DNA of 64,000 bases, from positions 3,155,999 through 3,219,998 of the forward strand of contig CM030935.1 of assembly GCA_018136815.1 (NCBI GenBank), read 5' to 3'. The DNA comes from Isochrysis galbana (lineage: Eukaryota > Haptophyta > Isochrysidales > Isochrysidaceae). This document shows positions 62,496-64,000 of this stretch, piece after piece. The notes below the pieces were generated by a model. The model saw nothing but the letters and a program-made list of their open reading frames with translations, was not told the DNA's origin and searched no databases. The first letter of the stretch is position 1. Every line of letters starts with the position of its first letter. Made by a program: the position numbers and the translations under genes.

Positions 62496-63669
62496 GTGGC
62501 TACGCTTATACGGGCCCGTTGCAAATCCGGACGCATTTGGATTCACGGCTCACGCCGCGCACCATTCGAGCGTGTAAGCCTGCGCTCGAGTGGATTGATT
62601 GAGCGGCACAAAGATGTCTGTGCGGAGCTCTTATCGCGTCGCACAGAGGGCTCCCGGAAGCAGACGATACTTTTGGCGGCAGATGCGGCGAAGCAAGAGC
62701 GGCGACTGAACGAGGCAGGCACCTTCTTCGGCCTTGTCACCCCCGAGGCTGTCACCGACGCATGGCTTAAGGTCGTGATCAAACGGGCGCTCCCTCTACA
62801 GCTGTTCGATGACCCTGCGTTTCGAGAAGCTGTGCGCCTGACCGACAAGTCCGGCAAGAATCTTCTCTCGAGCGACGGCATCTTGGTGCCCAAGAGGACG
62901 AAGATCCGAGAGAGAAAGTTCTCCCCAAGTTCGACCGATTGCTCGACGCTGAAGTCAAGTCCAAGGTGATGGGCATGGCTCGCAACACAGGCTTGGTCTT
63001 CATCTCGGACGGATGGACGAGCGTCTCGAGCAAGCCCATCATCAACGCGCTTGTCTCGCTACCTGTGGGCTCATACTTCTTAGAGGCTTTGGACACCGAG
63101 GGCCAAACAAAGGACGCGGCATTCATCGCTGATTTTACCATCAAGCACGACATCTGTGCCTTTGAGGAGGGTTTGGTGGTCGGTGTATGTATGGACGGCG
63201 CATGCATCTCCTCGTTTGAGTTGATAAATGCGAAATTTCCGAACATCTTCACGTTCATATGTCCCACTCATTCCATCGATAAGAACTTCATCAAGAACGT
63301 CTTTGCCGGCAGCAAGGATGTTATTAGGATGCGGGATGCGGGGTATCACTCGCACATTTGCCTGGGGCGAAGACTTTTTTTGCAGCGCGATGGACTCGAT
63401 CTGGGAGGTTGTCAAGTTTGTGATTTACCAACCACCCGAAGGTTCTAGCGCGTTACCGCGCGATAGCTGCAGATTTTCCGAAGGACCGGCGACCTATTGG
63501 GGGTACGGAGCTTGTCCGCTTTTGTGATACGCGATTCTCATCAAAGGTCCTTGTGGCCATTCGCTATAAAAATGTCCATTCCATCCTCGAAAAGCTCGTT
63601 ATCGACGAAGGCTGCATCGCACGCGTCCTTGCTCGCACCACCAAAGCTCAAAGGCATCTGACCACCTGA
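62496..63669 (+). mobile_element. hAT-like DNA transposon remnant (DUF659-type transposase)
   Basis: Transposase segments appear in order: TFFGLVTPEAVTDAWLKVVI with LPLQLFDDPAFREAV (62700-62830); EVKSKVMGMARNTGLVFISD plus GWTSVSSKPIINALVSLPVG, FLEALDTEGQTKDAAFIADF and VVGVCMDGAC (62940-63210); CPTHSIDKNFIKNVF (63258-63302); and GGTELVRFCDTRFSSKVLVA, RYKNVHSILEKLV to a stop at 63669. At least three frame changes (near 62910, 63330 and 63440) break it, and the C-terminal dimerisation region is missing. No terminal inverted repeats were found in the window. Confidence 0.8.
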
Positions 63670-64000
63670 GCCCATAGCGCGCGCTTGCACCTCTCACCAA
63701 CTCCACGCGACCCATCACTCCCCCCAGTCGCCTCATCCACTTGCCTCACTGCCTCACTCCTCACCGCTCACTGCCTCCTTTGGCCTTTTCTTGCTCTCCT
63801 TGTCGGCCTCGTTCTTCCGCACCCTATCGAGAAGGATCAGAAAGGAGGGGTGAGTGGCAGCACACCTTGCTGACATGTTGCGCTATCGAGAAGGATCAGA
63901 AAGGAGGGGTGAGTGGCAGCACACCTTGCACCTTGCTGACATGTTGCGCGACCCATGAGTATGAGGTTATCGACAACACGCGTGGCGGCTGCCGTAGGGG
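63670..64000. other. Spacer after transposon remnant
   Basis: C/T-rich sequence and a tandem duplication (listed separately). No gene. Confidence 0.5.
63835..63950 (+). repeat. 49-bp tandem duplication
   Basis: The block starting TATCGAGAAGGATCAGAAAG occurs at 63835 and 63884. The second copy has a small extra CACCTTG duplication before TGACATGTTGCGC. Confidence 0.9.

Overview
The window is nuclear DNA of a eukaryotic microalga, most likely a haptophyte or another flagellate with a complex plastid (inference; the lineage is not proven by sequence alone). Reasons: intron-rich genes with short GT-AG introns and at least two apparent GC-AG introns; a RimP-type ribosome maturation factor whose N-terminus looks like a signal/plastid leader; eukaryotic DNA topoisomerase VI subunit B; a PIH1-domain protein of the kind used in axonemal dynein assembly; an intronless canonical histone H3; a Nup214-like nucleoporin; and high GC with many G/C homopolymers. 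There is no bacterial operon structure.

Layout. 1-1.2 kb: C-terminal part of a proline-rich type I membrane glycoprotein (minus). 1.6-2.4 kb: DUF1990/UPF0548 gene (plus). 3.4-6.0 kb: interspersed repeat, truncated FkbM-type methyltransferase abutting an AT-rich foreign-looking segment, and a decayed ankyrin fragment. 6.2-15.1 kb: giant Nup214-like FG nucleoporin (minus) carrying five nearly identical 714-bp ankyrin/FG units. 17.6-21.6 kb: 15-exon TOP6B (plus). 21.7-24 kb: interspersed repeats and an unknown degraded gene. 24.1-27.2 kb: multi-spanning membrane protein with a C-terminal TIR-like domain (minus). 28.0-34.3 kb: 21-exon valyl-tRNA synthetase (plus). 34.8-35.4 kb: minisatellite broken by a 100-N gap. 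36.7-38.0 kb: GrpE-like/LysM fusion. 38.8-41.0 kb: coiled-coil protein. 41.4-43.35 kb: LINE inserted between perfect 16-bp target-site duplications. 46.0-49.0 kb: secreted or membrane Ala/Pro-rich protein. 51.7-54.4 kb: divergent pair histone H3 / PIH1 protein. 54.7-55.7 kb: nested repeats. 56.65-58.9 kb: argininosuccinate lyase. 59.8-60.4 kb: Ty1/copia remnant. 60.6-61.3 kb: RimP. 62.1-63.7 kb: unknown fragment and a hAT/DUF659 transposase remnant.

The genes are mostly unrelated housekeeping functions (nuclear transport, translation, arginine synthesis, DNA topology, chromatin, dynein assembly) separated by repeat-rich spacers. The most unusual items are the ankyrin-bearing Nup214, the GrpE-LysM fusion, the membrane-TIR protein and the cleanly bounded LINE. 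Exon boundaries were read by eye from splice signals, frame continuity and family resemblance; single-base errors are possible.
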